The notes beneath the pieces were generated by a model. It worked only from the letters and a program-made list of their open reading frames with translations. It did not search any database and was not told where the DNA came from. 64,000 bases of DNA from Micavibrio sp. UBA6929 (GTDB lineage: Bacteria > Pseudomonadota > Alphaproteobacteria > Micavibrionales > Micavibrionaceae), in assembly GCA_002448815.1 (NCBI GenBank), contig DKAJ01000003.1, positions 168,350-232,349 on the forward strand, given 5' to 3'. Shown piece after piece: positions 35,931 through 45,400 of this stretch. Within the stretch, counting starts at the first letter, position 1. Each line of letters opens with the position of its first letter. The position numbers and the translations under genes are program-made.

Positions 35931-36920
35931 ATGGTTTCTTATTCTGGTAAAGAAAATAGTCCAGTTGTGCTGTTTTGCGGTGCGGCGCATTATTATATTC
36001 CTGAACCAAATACCGAGCATGGCCCTGCCAATGATTTGCAGGTTGAAGGGCGAAAGGCTTATTTGAAAGATCGTAAGGGCTTTGTTGAGAAGGCTGTTGA
36101 GCAATCTCATGGCTTGTATGAGGCGTTGATGGCGGCTGGGGCGTCAGTTGTGTCGTTGCAAGAGCTTGAGGGGCATCCTGATCAAGTGTTCACCGCCGAT
36201 GCGTCATTGTCGTTGGTGGATCATGGTTCCGTAAAGACGGTTATGAGCCATTTTTCAAATGAAGAGCGCCAGCCCGAAGTTGATTTGCACCGTGCGTTTT
36301 TTGATTCTGTTGATCCTGAGCGTTCGATGATTGTTAATCCGCATAATTTTGAGGGTACAGGTGATAACCTTTATGATCCTTTTCGTGATGTATTTTGGTC
36401 TGGTTATGCGGTTGATCCAGGGCGTCATAGTGCGGCGCACGGTCGGTCCAGTAAGCTTGCACACACATTTTTAAGAAAGACACTAGGCGTGCCTGTTGTG
36501 TCGTTGCAAACGAAAAAGCCGTTCTTTCATATTGATACAGCGCTTGGCGCGTTACCACGTGGTGAAATGATTGTGTATCCAGGTGGCCTTGAAAACTTTG
36601 ATGAAAAAGGTTTTTGTGAATTTGCTTTTGAACGCTATGGTCTAAAGGCTTCTGAGAATTATATCGCGATTGATAAGGCTGACGCGATGGCGTATGGCGC
36701 GAATTTCCGTGTGTTTGGTAATACGGTGGTTATGCCTGAATGCTCACAAAAATTGCAAGATCAAATCAAAAAGCGTGGCTATGATGTTGTGACGGTTGAT
36801 TTGAAGCAGTTTATTTATTCAGGCGGCGCGGTGCATTGTATGGCCAACCGCATTGATGAGCCTCGTATCGACGGCGGTTATGTTCAAGAAGAAAACGGTT
36901 TTTTGATGCCTGCGCTTTGA
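35931..36920 (+). CDS. Amidinotransferase-superfamily hydrolase (DDAH/arginine-deiminase-like)
   Basis: The product has 329 residues. The ATG at 35931 is preferred over a GTG at 35919 because AAGGGTG (35915-35921) is well spaced from it. The pentein-fold catalytic residues are visible: D90 in VFTADASL, E141 in FEGTGDN, H200 in FFHIDTALG and C303 in SGGAVHCM. The family attacks guanidino or amidino groups (arginine deiminase, dimethylarginine hydrolase). The exact substrate is not predictable by eye. The N-terminus CGAAHYYIPEPNTEHGPANDL differs from classical DDAH. It is monocistronic, upstream of the TetR gene. A second member of the superfamily lies at 58.9 kb. Confidence 0.85.
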   Translation: MVSYSGKENSPVVLFCGAAHYYIPEPNTEHGPANDLQVEGRKAYLKDRKGFVEKAVEQSHGLYEALMAAGASVVSLQELEGHPDQVFTADASLSLVDHGSVKTVMSHFSNEERQPEVDLHRAFFDSVDPERSMIVNPHNFEGTGDNLYDPFRDVFWSGYAVDPGRHSAAHGRSSKLAHTFLRKTLGVPVVSLQTKKPFFHIDTALGALPRGEMIVYPGGLENFDEKGFCEFAFERYGLKASENYIAIDKADAMAYGANFRVFGNTVVMPECSQKLQDQIKKRGYDVVTVDLKQFIYSGGAVHCMANRIDEPRIDGGYVQEENGFLMPAL

Positions 36921-36924
36921 TGTG

Positions 36925-36955
36925 TTTGACTAACTAGTCAAATTGTATGTACTAT
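36925..36955 (+). promoter_or_regulatory. Promoter and palindromic operator of the tetR gene
   Basis: The palindrome TTTGACTAACTAGTCAAA (36925-36942, 8-bp arms) contains the -35 TTGACT (36926-36931). An 18-bp spacer leads to TACTAT (36950-36955). A bound repressor would cover the promoter, so autoregulation is predicted. The same palindrome recurs before the efflux operon. Confidence 0.75.
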
Positions 36956-36988
36956 AGAAATATAACCTTTTTATGATAGTGCGTGCGT

Positions 36989-37594
36989 ATGACGAAAATT
37001 TCTACAAAAGATAAATTGATTGAAACGGGCATTGAGCTTATTTGGCGTAATAGCTATGGCTCGGTCAGTGTGGATGAGATTTGCCGTAAGGCTGGCGTTA
37101 ATAAGGGCAGTTTTTATCACTATTTTAAGTCGAAGGCTGAATTGGCGGCTGCGGTCTTAGAGTTTCACTTTGATTCGTGCCGTTCTGATTTTGATGAGGC
37201 TTTTTCTCCGGCATTGTCGCCGCAGCAACGCATTAACAATATGATTGACCTGATTGTGAATAAGCAAGAGGAGGTTTACGCGCAGTATGGGCAGGTTTGC
37301 GGGTGCCCGTTTTCGGCGCTGGGGTCGGAAATTGGTGCGCGCGAAGATATTGTGAACACAAAGGTTCAAGAGATCTTTTCATCGTATGACCGTTATATGC
37401 TGAGTGTTTTGCGTGATTTGGTTGAGGAAGGTGTTCTTGCTGAAGACGAGGACTTGAATGTGGTTTTATCTGCGCTGCGCAGTTATATCATGGGCGTTAA
37501 AATGATGGCCCGCGTTGAAAACTCTTTGGAGACTTTTCGCGCGGATGTGCGCTTTGGTGTGCTGCGCATTTTGGGCTTGCCAGGTGACGCGTAA
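36989..37594 (+). CDS. TetR-family regulator of the adjacent RND operon
   Basis: The product has 201 residues from the ATG at 36989; an upstream GTG two codons earlier is less likely. The N-terminal TetR helix-turn-helix (about 20-47) reads VSVDEICRKAGVNKGSFYHYFKSKAELA. The C-terminal ligand domain (about 70-200) has CGCPFSALGSEIG, a segment shared by AcrR/NemR-like subfamilies with a reactive cysteine pair. A palindromic operator lies before both this gene and the efflux operon, so it is probably an autoregulated repressor released by a drug or electrophile. Confidence 0.92.
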   Translation: MTKISTKDKLIETGIELIWRNSYGSVSVDEICRKAGVNKGSFYHYFKSKAELAAAVLEFHFDSCRSDFDEAFSPALSPQQRINNMIDLIVNKQEEVYAQYGQVCGCPFSALGSEIGAREDIVNTKVQEIFSSYDRYMLSVLRDLVEEGVLAEDEDLNVVLSALRSYIMGVKMMARVENSLETFRADVRFGVLRILGLPGDA

Positions 37595-37626
37595 ATTTAT
37601 TGTGTGAAAAAAATTTGCTTTTTTAT

Positions 37627-37642
37627 TTGACTGATTGGTCAA
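37627..37642 (+). promoter_or_regulatory. TetR operator before the efflux operon
   Basis: TTGACTGATTGGTCAA matches the 36926-36941 site at 13 of 16 positions and is itself near-palindromic. An extra half-site TTGACC follows at 37644-37649. It lies 49 bp before the adaptor start. Confidence 0.75.
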
Positions 37643-37690
37643 CTTGACCTAAGTCTTTAAATTGATCTTTGTTCCTGGGAGAAATGTTGG

Positions 37691-38866
37691 ATGGCAAAAT
37701 TATCGGAAATGAATAATAAAACATTGGTTAGCGGCGCGGTTTTGGCACTGTTGGCTTTTGGTGTTGGTGGCTATGTTTTTTCTGGGCACAGTGAAACCGA
37801 GGCTGCTCAGGGGGCGTCGCAGCAAGCCCAAGCGATGCCGGTGAATGTTATGGTTGCTGCGCCCGAGCCTGTGCAAATTTGGAAAGAGTTTTCAGGTCGT
37901 ATGGTCGCGGTTGATTATGCTGAAATTCGTCCGCAGGTAAGCGGCACAATTTCCGAAATTAAGTTTCAAGATGGTCAAGATGTACAGGCAGGCGATGTCT
38001 TGCTTGTAATTGACCCAAGCCCTTATGAGGCAGCTGTCGCGCAGGCAGAGGCCGAACTTGCCGCCGCAGAAAACGAAGCCGCCCATGCGCAGCGCGAGTT
38101 AAAGCGCTCGAAAGGTTTGATCGAGAAAAAAGCCATTTCACAAAGTTTGTATGATAGCCGTGAAAATGCTGCGCGCGTTGCGCAGGCATCGTTGCAGGCG
38201 GCGTTGGCGCGCCTTGTTCAGGCACAAATTAATTTGGATTATGCGCATGTGAAAGCGCCGATTAGTGGCCGGGTAAGCCGCGCCGAGATTACAGAGGGTA
38301 ATTTGGTTGAAGCGGGCTCGTCTGCGCCGCTGCTGACATCGATTGTATCACGTGATGGTATTTACGCAGATTTTGAAGTCGATGAATCGACCTATTTAAC
38401 GCATATCCGTAATCAAGTACGCGATGCGGCGGCAGAGAAATCTGTGCCTGTTAAACTGGTTGTCGGTGCAGAGGCTGGCGGAGAAGGTATGATTGTTGAT
38501 GGCTTTATCCGCAGTTTTGATAACCGCATTGACCCAGCGTCGGGTACAATTCGTGCGCGTGCATATTTTGACAATGCTGATGGTGCGTTATTGCCTGGTA
38601 TGTTTGCCAGAGTACGCCTTGGCAGTGCGCAGGAAAATAACGTGATTATGATGCCTGAGCGTGCAATTGGCACAAATCAGGATAAGAAATTTGTGTATGT
38701 CGCTGAAAATGGCGCTGCAGCTTATCGTGAGGTGAAAATTGGCGATAGTCTTAAGGGGCGCCGCGTGATTCAAAGCGGTTTGCAGCAAGGAGATCAAGTG
38801 ATTGTTGATGGTGTGATCCGCATTCGCCCTGGTGTGCCTGTTTCACCACAGATTGTCCAAAAATAG
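37691..38866 (+). CDS. RND efflux periplasmic adaptor (AcrA/MexA family)
   Basis: The product has 391 residues; GGGAG lies 9 bases before the ATG. An N-terminal membrane anchor (13-33, VSGAVLALLAFGVGGYVFSG) has no lipobox. The lipoyl half-motifs are VAVDYAEIRPQVSGTISEIKFQDGQDVQAGDVLLVI and ALARLVQAQINLDYAHVKAPISGRVSRAEI, flanking a coiled-coil hairpin (about 118-175). Beta-barrel and membrane-proximal domains follow. It bridges the pump and outer-membrane channel. First gene of the tripartite operon under the TetR operator. Confidence 0.95.
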   Translation: MAKLSEMNNKTLVSGAVLALLAFGVGGYVFSGHSETEAAQGASQQAQAMPVNVMVAAPEPVQIWKEFSGRMVAVDYAEIRPQVSGTISEIKFQDGQDVQAGDVLLVIDPSPYEAAVAQAEAELAAAENEAAHAQRELKRSKGLIEKKAISQSLYDSRENAARVAQASLQAALARLVQAQINLDYAHVKAPISGRVSRAEITEGNLVEAGSSAPLLTSIVSRDGIYADFEVDESTYLTHIRNQVRDAAAEKSVPVKLVVGAEAGGEGMIVDGFIRSFDNRIDPASGTIRARAYFDNADGALLPGMFARVRLGSAQENNVIMMPERAIGTNQDKKFVYVAENGAAAYREVKIGDSLKGRRVIQSGLQQGDQVIVDGVIRIRPGVPVSPQIVQK

Positions 38867-38927
38867 GTGCTGTGTGCGCCGAACCAAGTTTGTGTTTGTT
38901 TAAAACAATAAGTGTAAGAGAAGTTAT

Positions 38928-41900
38928 ATGAATATCTCCGGCTTTTATATTGACCGTCCAATTTTTGCGTCGGTGTTATCAATTTTGATTTTTATGGCTG
39001 GATTGATTGCCATGTTTCAATTGCCTATCTCGGAATATCCCGAGGTATCACCGCCATCTGTTGTCGTAAGTGCCCAGTTCCCCGGCGCGAACCCAACAGT
39101 GATTTCTGAAACGGTGGCAACGCCGCTGGAAGAGCAAATTAACGGCGTTGAAAATATGCTGTATATGAACTCTTTGGCGTCGTCGGATGGCTCGGTCTCG
39201 TTGCGCGTGACGTTTGCGATTGGTACTGACCCTGACCTTGCACAGCAATTAGTGCAAAACCGTGTGTCGCAGGCTGAACCGCGCTTGCCCGAGGTGACGC
39301 GCCGTTTGGGTGTGACTGTGACGAAAAGCTCGCCCGACTTGACGATGGTTGTCCATTTGCGCTCGCCTGATGATCGTTACGATACGCTTTATCTGCGCAA
39401 TTACGGTACACTGAACGTCAAAGATGAGCTTGCCAAGATTGATGGTGTTGGCGAGGTGCGTTTGTTTGGTTCGGGTGATTATGCGATGCGTGTATGGTTG
39501 AACCCGAATAAAGTTGCCGAGCGCGGCATGAGCGCGGGTGAAGTTGTCGCGGCTATTCAGGCACAGAATATTCAGGTTGCAGCGGGCGTTGTTGGTGGTC
39601 CTCCGTATCAGGATGGCGTGCAATTGCAGATGCCTGTGAATGTGCAAGGGCGTTTGGAAACGCCAGAGGAATTTGGCAATATTATCATTAAGCGTGATGA
39701 CAACGGCGTGATTACGCGTCTGTCTGATGTGGCGCGTTTGGAAATGGACTCGCAGACATATGCGCTGCGTTCGATGTTGAATAATCAGCAAGCTGTGGCG
39801 ATTCCTATTTTTGCATCCCCTGGTGCGAATGCGCTGCAGATCTCGACAGATGTGCGCGCAAAAATGGCCGAAATGAAAGAGCGCATGCCAGAAGGTGTTG
39901 ATTATTCAATCGTGTATGACCCGACGGTCTTTGTGAAGGATTCGATTAAGGCTGTTATCAAAACATTGTTAGAAGCCGTTTTGTTGGTTGTGATCGTGGT
40001 TGTGGTGTTCTTGCAGACATGGCGTGCGTCGATTATTCCGCTTTTGGCAGTGCCAGTGTCGATTGTCGGTACGTTTGCCTTTATGTATATGTTTGGCTTT
40101 TCGATTAACGTTTTGTCTTTGTTTGGTTTGATTTTGGCGATTGGTATCGTTGTTGATGATGCCATTGTTGTGGTTGAAAACGTCGAGCGTAATATCGAAG
40201 AGGGCAAAGCGCCGCGCGCGGCAACCATTCAGGCAATGAAAGAGGTAACAGGCCCAGTTATTGCAACGTCTTTGGTGTTGATGGGTGTGTTTGTTCCTAT
40301 TGCGTTTATTAGCGGCCTAACGGGGCAATTTTATCAGCAATTTGCGCTGACGATTGCGATTGCGACCTTTATTTCAACTGTAAACTCTTTGACGCTTAGC
40401 CCGGCTTTGTCAGCCCTGATGCTAAAGCCAAAGGATCAGCAGACAGATATACTTAGCCGCATCATGGATAAAACACTTGGTGGCTTTTTCCGTCACTTTA
40501 ATATTGGTTTTTACCGCACGCGTAAGGTTTATACCAAAGGCGTTGGCGTCTTTTCAGTGCGCCGCGGGATTATGATGATTGCCTTTGCTGCGCTGATCGG
40601 TGTGACAGGCGGTATGTTTAAGGTTGTGCCAAAGGGATTTGTTCCTGCGCAAGATAAGGGGTATTTGATTGCCTTTGCACAATTGCCACCAGGTGCGACG
40701 CTTGACCGTACAGAGGAAGTTATTCGCGAAATGTCGGATATTGCCTTGAAAACAGAAGGTGTTGGCAACGCGGTGCAATTTACAGGCTTGTCGATTAATG
40801 GCTTTGTTAGTTCGCCGAGTGCAGGGATTGTTTTTGTGCCTTTGGCGCCATTTGCAGAGCGCGATAAAGATCATCACTTGAACGGTTTTGCGATTGCAGA
40901 AACATTGCAAAAGAAATTTTCCGTGATTGATGAAGCGTATGTAGCCGTATTTCCGCCGCCACCTGTGCGTGGTTTGGGGACGCTTGGCGGGTTTAAACTG
41001 CAATTAGAAGACCGCACTGACCAAGGTGAGGCGGCAATGGCAGAGATTATCCAAAAAGTGCAGGCACGCGCGGCGCAAGATCCTGCGCTGACAGGGGTCT
41101 TCTCAAACTTTAATATTGGCTATCCTCAGTTGTTTGTTGATGTGGACCGCACCAAGGCAGAGCAAGTAGGCGTGCCTGTGCAAGAGGTCTTTGAGGCCAT
41201 GCAGATTTACATGGGATCCATGTATGTGAATGACTTTAACCAGTTTGGACGCACATATCAGGTTGTGGCGCAGGCGGATAAAGAGTTCCGCGGTGTGCCA
41301 ACGGATATTACCCGCCTTCAGGTGCGTAACCATGATGGCAATATGGTGCCTTTGGGATCGATTGTGAAGGTTGAGGAGACCTTCGGTCCTGAAACATCGA
41401 TGCGTTATAATGCCTTTAGGGCTGCCGATATTAATGGTAATGCCGCGCCAGGATTTTCATCTGGTCAGGCGCAAGAAGCCATTACTAAAATTTTGAACGA
41501 GGAAATGCCACAAGGCATGGCGTTTGAGTGGACTGAGCTTACCTATCAGCAGATTTTGGCTGGTAATACGGCGATCTTTATTTTCCCGCTTTGCTTGTTC
41601 TTGGTGTTCCTTGTTTTGGCTGCGCAGTATGAAAGTCTGACATTGCCGCTGAGCGTGATTATGATTGTTCCGATGGGGATTTTATCCGCGATGGTCGGGG
41701 TTATGCTGTTTGGCGGTGATAACAATATCTTTACGCAGATTTCACTCTTTGTCTTGGCGGGGCTGGCCTGTAAGAACGCCATTTTGATTGTCGAGTTCGC
41801 GCGCGAGCTTGAGCATCAAGGGCGCAGCGTCGTTGAGGCCGCCGTTGAATCGTCCAAGATGCGTTTGCGTCCAATCATCATGACATCGATTGCCTTCATT

Positions 41901-42110
41901 ATGGGCGTGTTGCCATTGGTTCTGGCGCACGGCGCGGGGGCTGAGATGCGTCATGCAATTGGTATTGCGGTCTTCTCGGGTATGATTGGCGTGACCATTT
42001 TTGGCCTTATTTTTACGCCCGTCTTTTACGTGCTTTTAAGAAAACTAGAATTGAAATTATCTGGCCGTCACGAGGCTGGCGCACAGAGCAAAAAGGATAT
42101 TGCAGCATGA
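38928..42110 (+). CDS. RND efflux inner-membrane transporter (AcrB/MexB family)
   Basis: The product has 1060 residues, the normal length for hydrophobe/amphiphile RND pumps. The N-terminus MNISGFYIDRPIFASVLSILI is standard. The TM4 proton-relay pair is in GIVVDDAIVVVENVERN, and the TM10 lysine in LAGLACKNAILIVEFAREL. Two large periplasmic domains follow TM1 and TM7. It exports drugs or toxic metabolites by proton antiport. It lies 61 bp after the adaptor and overlaps the channel gene by 4 bp. Confidence 0.96.
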   Translation: MNISGFYIDRPIFASVLSILIFMAGLIAMFQLPISEYPEVSPPSVVVSAQFPGANPTVISETVATPLEEQINGVENMLYMNSLASSDGSVSLRVTFAIGTDPDLAQQLVQNRVSQAEPRLPEVTRRLGVTVTKSSPDLTMVVHLRSPDDRYDTLYLRNYGTLNVKDELAKIDGVGEVRLFGSGDYAMRVWLNPNKVAERGMSAGEVVAAIQAQNIQVAAGVVGGPPYQDGVQLQMPVNVQGRLETPEEFGNIIIKRDDNGVITRLSDVARLEMDSQTYALRSMLNNQQAVAIPIFASPGANALQISTDVRAKMAEMKERMPEGVDYSIVYDPTVFVKDSIKAVIKTLLEAVLLVVIVVVVFLQTWRASIIPLLAVPVSIVGTFAFMYMFGFSINVLSLFGLILAIGIVVDDAIVVVENVERNIEEGKAPRAATIQAMKEVTGPVIATSLVLMGVFVPIAFISGLTGQFYQQFALTIAIATFISTVNSLTLSPALSALMLKPKDQQTDILSRIMDKTLGGFFRHFNIGFYRTRKVYTKGVGVFSVRRGIMMIAFAALIGVTGGMFKVVPKGFVPAQDKGYLIAFAQLPPGATLDRTEEVIREMSDIALKTEGVGNAVQFTGLSINGFVSSPSAGIVFVPLAPFAERDKDHHLNGFAIAETLQKKFSVIDEAYVAVFPPPPVRGLGTLGGFKLQLEDRTDQGEAAMAEIIQKVQARAAQDPALTGVFSNFNIGYPQLFVDVDRTKAEQVGVPVQEVFEAMQIYMGSMYVNDFNQFGRTYQVVAQADKEFRGVPTDITRLQVRNHDGNMVPLGSIVKVEETFGPETSMRYNAFRAADINGNAAPGFSSGQAQEAITKILNEEMPQGMAFEWTELTYQQILAGNTAIFIFPLCLFLVFLVLAAQYESLTLPLSVIMIVPMGILSAMVGVMLFGGDNNIFTQISLFVLAGLACKNAILIVEFARELEHQGRSVVEAAVESSKMRLRPIIMTSIAFIMGVLPLVLAHGAGAEMRHAIGIAVFSGMIGVTIFGLIFTPVFYVLLRKLELKLSGRHEAGAQSKKDIAA

Positions 42111-43597
42111 AAATGACACGAATTTTATTATGCTCGGCGAGTTTGATGACGCTTAGTGCCTGCGGGATGCCGTATTCTGGGTTGATGGGCGATGGTTTTT
42201 CGCAAATGGAAATACCATCATTGTGGCGCGCACCTGTTGCACAAGATGCGCAAGCCAAAGCAGCAGAAGAGAAGCAAGCTAAGGCAGGGCAGGTCGAAAC
42301 AGCGCCGCAGGATTTAGCGCCTGTCCAAGACGGAAACGGTGTGATTACGGCTTTGGACCGTGATGCATTACAAGGATGGTGGAAAGGTTTCCATGATCCA
42401 GTGCTTGATTCCTTGGTGAGTAAGGCCTTAAGCGAAAGCCCAGATCGCGCAATTGCCGCCGCCCGCATTGCCGAGGCACGTGGTCTGCGTCGCACTGCGC
42501 GCGCGGGTTTGATGCCGAACATCACAGGCACTATCAGCGAAGGGCGCGAAGATAGCGGCCTTTATGGCGCGAATGATGTATCAAATGCAGGGTTTGATGC
42601 CAGTTTTGAAATTGATGTTTTTGGTAAAAATCGCCTGACATCGAAGGCGCGCGATGCCAATGTTCAGGCGTTGGTGGCAAGCTATCACGATGTCACTGTT
42701 ACGTTGATTGCAGAAATTTCGCGTGTTTATGCGGAGTACCGCGCCTATGACAAACAGGTGCAAATTGCACAAGATAACTTGAAGTTACAGCAAGAAACAT
42801 TGTCCCTGATTAAGACGCAGCAATCGTTGGGTGAGGCGCCGCAACTGGATGTTGAGCGCGCCGAGAATTTGGTGAATACCACCAAGGCCTCGATCGTTGA
42901 GTTTGAGCGTTTGTCTGATGCGTCGCGCCTGTCATTAGGGGCGTTAGTTGGCGTTATGCCGGCGCAAGTGCAGCACATGTTGACACCTAATAAGCAGGAC
43001 AATGTCCTTGCTGCGGTGCCAGGGGCAGATATTACGCCTTTGTTATTGATGCCAGCAGATGTGATCGCGCAGCGCCCTGACGTGCAGGCGGCTTGGGCGG
43101 AGCTTGTGTCACAAGGTGCGCTTGCTGATGCAAAGGCGGCTGAGTATTTTCCATCTATCACTTTAAGCGGATTCTTTGGCGTTGCTGAAAGCGCGCTGAT
43201 GAGCAGCGCAACCATTTGGGATGTTGCGATTGGTGCGGCCGTTTCTGTGCTGGATTTTGGCCGTCTTGAAGGCCAAGTAGACGCCGAGCGTGCGCGCGAA
43301 AAGCAAGCCTTTGAAAGTTATCGCGGGGTTGTTTTATCGGCTGTGGCCGAGGTCGAAACGGCGCTGAGTGATTATGCGCATATTCACACCCGACGGGAAG
43401 CGCTGGCTGATGCGTTTATTAATGCAGATCGTGCGCTGTCACTATCGCGTGATTTGTATAATGAAGGTGAGGTTTCCTTCCTTGATGTACTGGATGCGCA
43501 GCGCACACGCAACGAGGCGAATTCCGCGTTGGTGACGGCAGAGCTTGCGCAGGCGCAAAGTTTGATCCGTTTGTATAAGGCCTTTGGCATTTATTAG
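42107..43597 (+). CDS. Outer-membrane efflux lipoprotein (OprM/NodT family)
   Basis: The product has 496 residues. A lipoprotein signal peptide has the lipobox LSAC with C19. Two TolC-type repeats follow: DPVLDSLVSKALSESPDRAIAAARIAEARGLRRTARAGLMPNI in the first half and DVQAAWAELVSQGALADAKAAEYFPSITLSGFFG in the second, with long alpha hairpins. It forms the trimeric exit duct of the pump. The ATGA overlap with the transporter gene indicates translational coupling. It is last gene of the operon. Confidence 0.95.
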   Translation: MKMTRILLCSASLMTLSACGMPYSGLMGDGFSQMEIPSLWRAPVAQDAQAKAAEEKQAKAGQVETAPQDLAPVQDGNGVITALDRDALQGWWKGFHDPVLDSLVSKALSESPDRAIAAARIAEARGLRRTARAGLMPNITGTISEGREDSGLYGANDVSNAGFDASFEIDVFGKNRLTSKARDANVQALVASYHDVTVTLIAEISRVYAEYRAYDKQVQIAQDNLKLQQETLSLIKTQQSLGEAPQLDVERAENLVNTTKASIVEFERLSDASRLSLGALVGVMPAQVQHMLTPNKQDNVLAAVPGADITPLLLMPADVIAQRPDVQAAWAELVSQGALADAKAAEYFPSITLSGFFGVAESALMSSATIWDVAIGAAVSVLDFGRLEGQVDAERAREKQAFESYRGVVLSAVAEVETALSDYAHIHTRREALADAFINADRALSLSRDLYNEGEVSFLDVLDAQRTRNEANSALVTAELAQAQSLIRLYKAFGIY

Positions 43598-43642
43598 GCC
43601 GCTATAAAAAGTTTTACTGTGTAACTCTCTACTGTGTAAATT

Positions 43643-43677
43643 GGGCCCTTTGTTTTTTTTAACATTGGGCCCTTTTT
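43643..43677 (+). terminator. Possible terminator of the efflux operon
   Basis: Two copies of the self-complementary GGGCCC (43643-43648 and 43667-43672) could pair across 18 bases, followed by TTTTT. The stem is only 6 bp, so the call is weak, but the position between convergent genes fits. Confidence 0.45.
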
Positions 43678-43685
43678 GTATGTGT

Positions 43686-44024
43686 TTAGTATCCGCATTT
43701 TGCGCCGGGAAGGGCGACGATCAAGCCGTCCATATCTTCGGTGACTTTGATTTGGCAGCTTAGGCGCGATGAGGCGCGTTCGTCAAAGACCACGTCCAGC
43801 ATATCGGCTTCTTCATCTGTTTTTTCGTTATCGTCTGCTTGGGTGATATCCTGCCACTGGGGCGCGATATAGCAGTGACATGTAGCGCACGCCATGCAGC
43901 CGCCACATGCGCCGTCTATGCCCTTTATATCGTTTTGTAGGGCAATCTCCATGAGCGAATGATTGGGCGCGGCCTTGACGGTTTGTTTTTCGCCATCTGC
44001 AAGGATAAAGGTAATTGTGATCAT
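43686..44024 (-). CDS. 2Fe-2S ferredoxin, adrenodoxin type
   Basis: The product has 112 residues, starting at the ATG 5 bp after the desulfurase stop. Cluster ligands C40, C46 and C49 (GACGGCMACATC) and C90 (LSCQI) follow the C-x5-C-x2-C...C pattern of ISC-type ferredoxins. Extra cysteines C43 and C51 lie in the same loop. It donates electrons, and pairing with a cysteine desulfurase suggests Fe-S cluster assembly. It ends about 10 bp from the efflux terminator. Confidence 0.93.
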   Translation of the reverse strand: MITITFILADGEKQTVKAAPNHSLMEIALQNDIKGIDGACGGCMACATCHCYIAPQWQDITQADDNEKTDEEADMLDVVFDERASSRLSCQIKVTEDMDGLIVALPGAKCGY

Positions 44025-44029
44025 GGCTG

Positions 44030-45172
44030 TTATTTTTGAATGCGCTGTAGGATCTTGGTAAAGGACTGTATGAAGGCGTCGATATCGCCCTGCGTTGTTT
44101 GCCATCCTGTTGATATGCGCAGCGTGCCTTTGGCAAGGTTTTTCTCGGTGCCCATGGCATTTAAAACGTGACTGGCTTTGACAGTGCCTGATGAGCACGC
44201 CGATCCGTTTGATATGGCGATGCCGTCTAGATCAAAGGCCATCAGCATGCTTTCAGCTTTTGCGCCTGGGATGCTGATTAGGGTGCTGTTGGGGATGCGC
44301 GCGGCGGTTTGAGCATGGATGACGGCTTCAGGGCAGGTATCTGTGATTGCCTTTTCTAGGTGCGTGCGCAGGCCTTCAAGGCGCTGTTGCTCGTGCGTGA
44401 GGATATCCGCGTCGCAAGCCTGTGTGATGGCCGCGCCAAAGCCTGCGATCCCTGCAACATTTTCTGTGCCAGCGCGCTGTTTCTTTTCTTGCCCGCCGCC
44501 GTGCAGTAAAATCGGTGAGACGCCGCATAAGCCAACCGCCAATGCGCCGACGCCTTGCGGCCCGCCAATTTTATGCGATGATACCGTCATGAGGTCGATG
44601 CCAAGTGCCTGCATATCGATGTGAATGCGTCCAAGGCCTTGCGTGGCGTCGCAGTGTATCAGCGCGCCTTTACTGTGGGCGAGGGTAGTGATGTCTTTTA
44701 AAGGCTGTAATGTGCCTGTTTCGTTGTTTGCCATCATAACCGATACAAGGCTGGTGCGCGGCTCTGCGCCGAGCATGTTTTCAAGTGCGTCAAGGTTGAC
44801 CACGCCGTTATGATCGGTTGGGATTGTTTTGATGTTCGCGCAAGGTAAATCGTGAATGGAGGGGTGCTCGGTCGCGCCGATCAGGATAGTTTCCTTTGGA
44901 TAGGTTTGCGCAAAATGGTTGATGACCGTGTTGTTGCCTTCAGTTGCGCCGCTGTTAAATGTGATTTGCGCCGCAGGGCAGTTTATGGCGCGGGACAAGT
45001 GCGCGCGCGTATCTTCGATGATTTTACGGCCCATGCGGCCATAGGCATGAACAGATGACGCGTTCAGCGGGAAAGCGTGCGCATCCATAATCGCAGTGCG
45101 TGCAAGATCACGCAGCGGCGACGTGGCATTATAATCGAGATATATACGTTTCGTTAGGTCGTTATTGGCCAT
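44030..45172 (-). CDS. Cysteine desulfurase, NifS/IscS family
   Basis: The product has 380 residues from the ATG at 45172; an upstream start lacks family sequence. Residues: the N-terminal YLDYNATSPL, PLP lysine K201 in SSHKIGGPQG and catalytic C326 in SNGSACSSG on the mobile loop. The short SACSSGTVKASHVL loop places it in group I (NifS/IscS). It frees sulfur from cysteine for Fe-S clusters or tRNA thiolation. A ferredoxin follows 5 bp downstream. There is no IscU, IscA or IscR gene nearby, so it may be a second desulfurase. Confidence 0.93.
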   Translation of the reverse strand: MANNDLTKRIYLDYNATSPLRDLARTAIMDAHAFPLNASSVHAYGRMGRKIIEDTRAHLSRAINCPAAQITFNSGATEGNNTVINHFAQTYPKETILIGATEHPSIHDLPCANIKTIPTDHNGVVNLDALENMLGAEPRTSLVSVMMANNETGTLQPLKDITTLAHSKGALIHCDATQGLGRIHIDMQALGIDLMTVSSHKIGGPQGVGALAVGLCGVSPILLHGGGQEKKQRAGTENVAGIAGFGAAITQACDADILTHEQQRLEGLRTHLEKAITDTCPEAVIHAQTAARIPNSTLISIPGAKAESMLMAFDLDGIAISNGSACSSGTVKASHVLNAMGTEKNLAKGTLRISTGWQTTQGDIDAFIQSFTKILQRIQK

Positions 45173-45400
45173 AATTCTATGATATCCACATTGTTTTTCA
45201 AGCACTTATCATTATTTTCTGGACTTTTGCAAGCCTGAGTCTTTATAAAAGGTCATGCGCTGGCGAAGCAAGGAGCCAATCGGATGACATTTCAAATCTA
45301 AAAAATCCTTGTGTGCAGTGCAAAAGTTTTAATCGTTGTCATAGTGCGTTTTTGACACTATATCGGCTACGGTTATTTTTATAAACTAGAAAGGGACTTT

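Noticed and set aside
34205..36920. A defence or toxin-antitoxin system around the SapC, HTH-coiled-coil and amidinohydrolase genes
   Set aside because: The three genes have separate promoters or terminators and none carries a nuclease, toxin or sensor domain.
43643..43677. GGGCCC repeat as a regulatory site
   Set aside because: It is best explained as a weak terminator between convergent genes.
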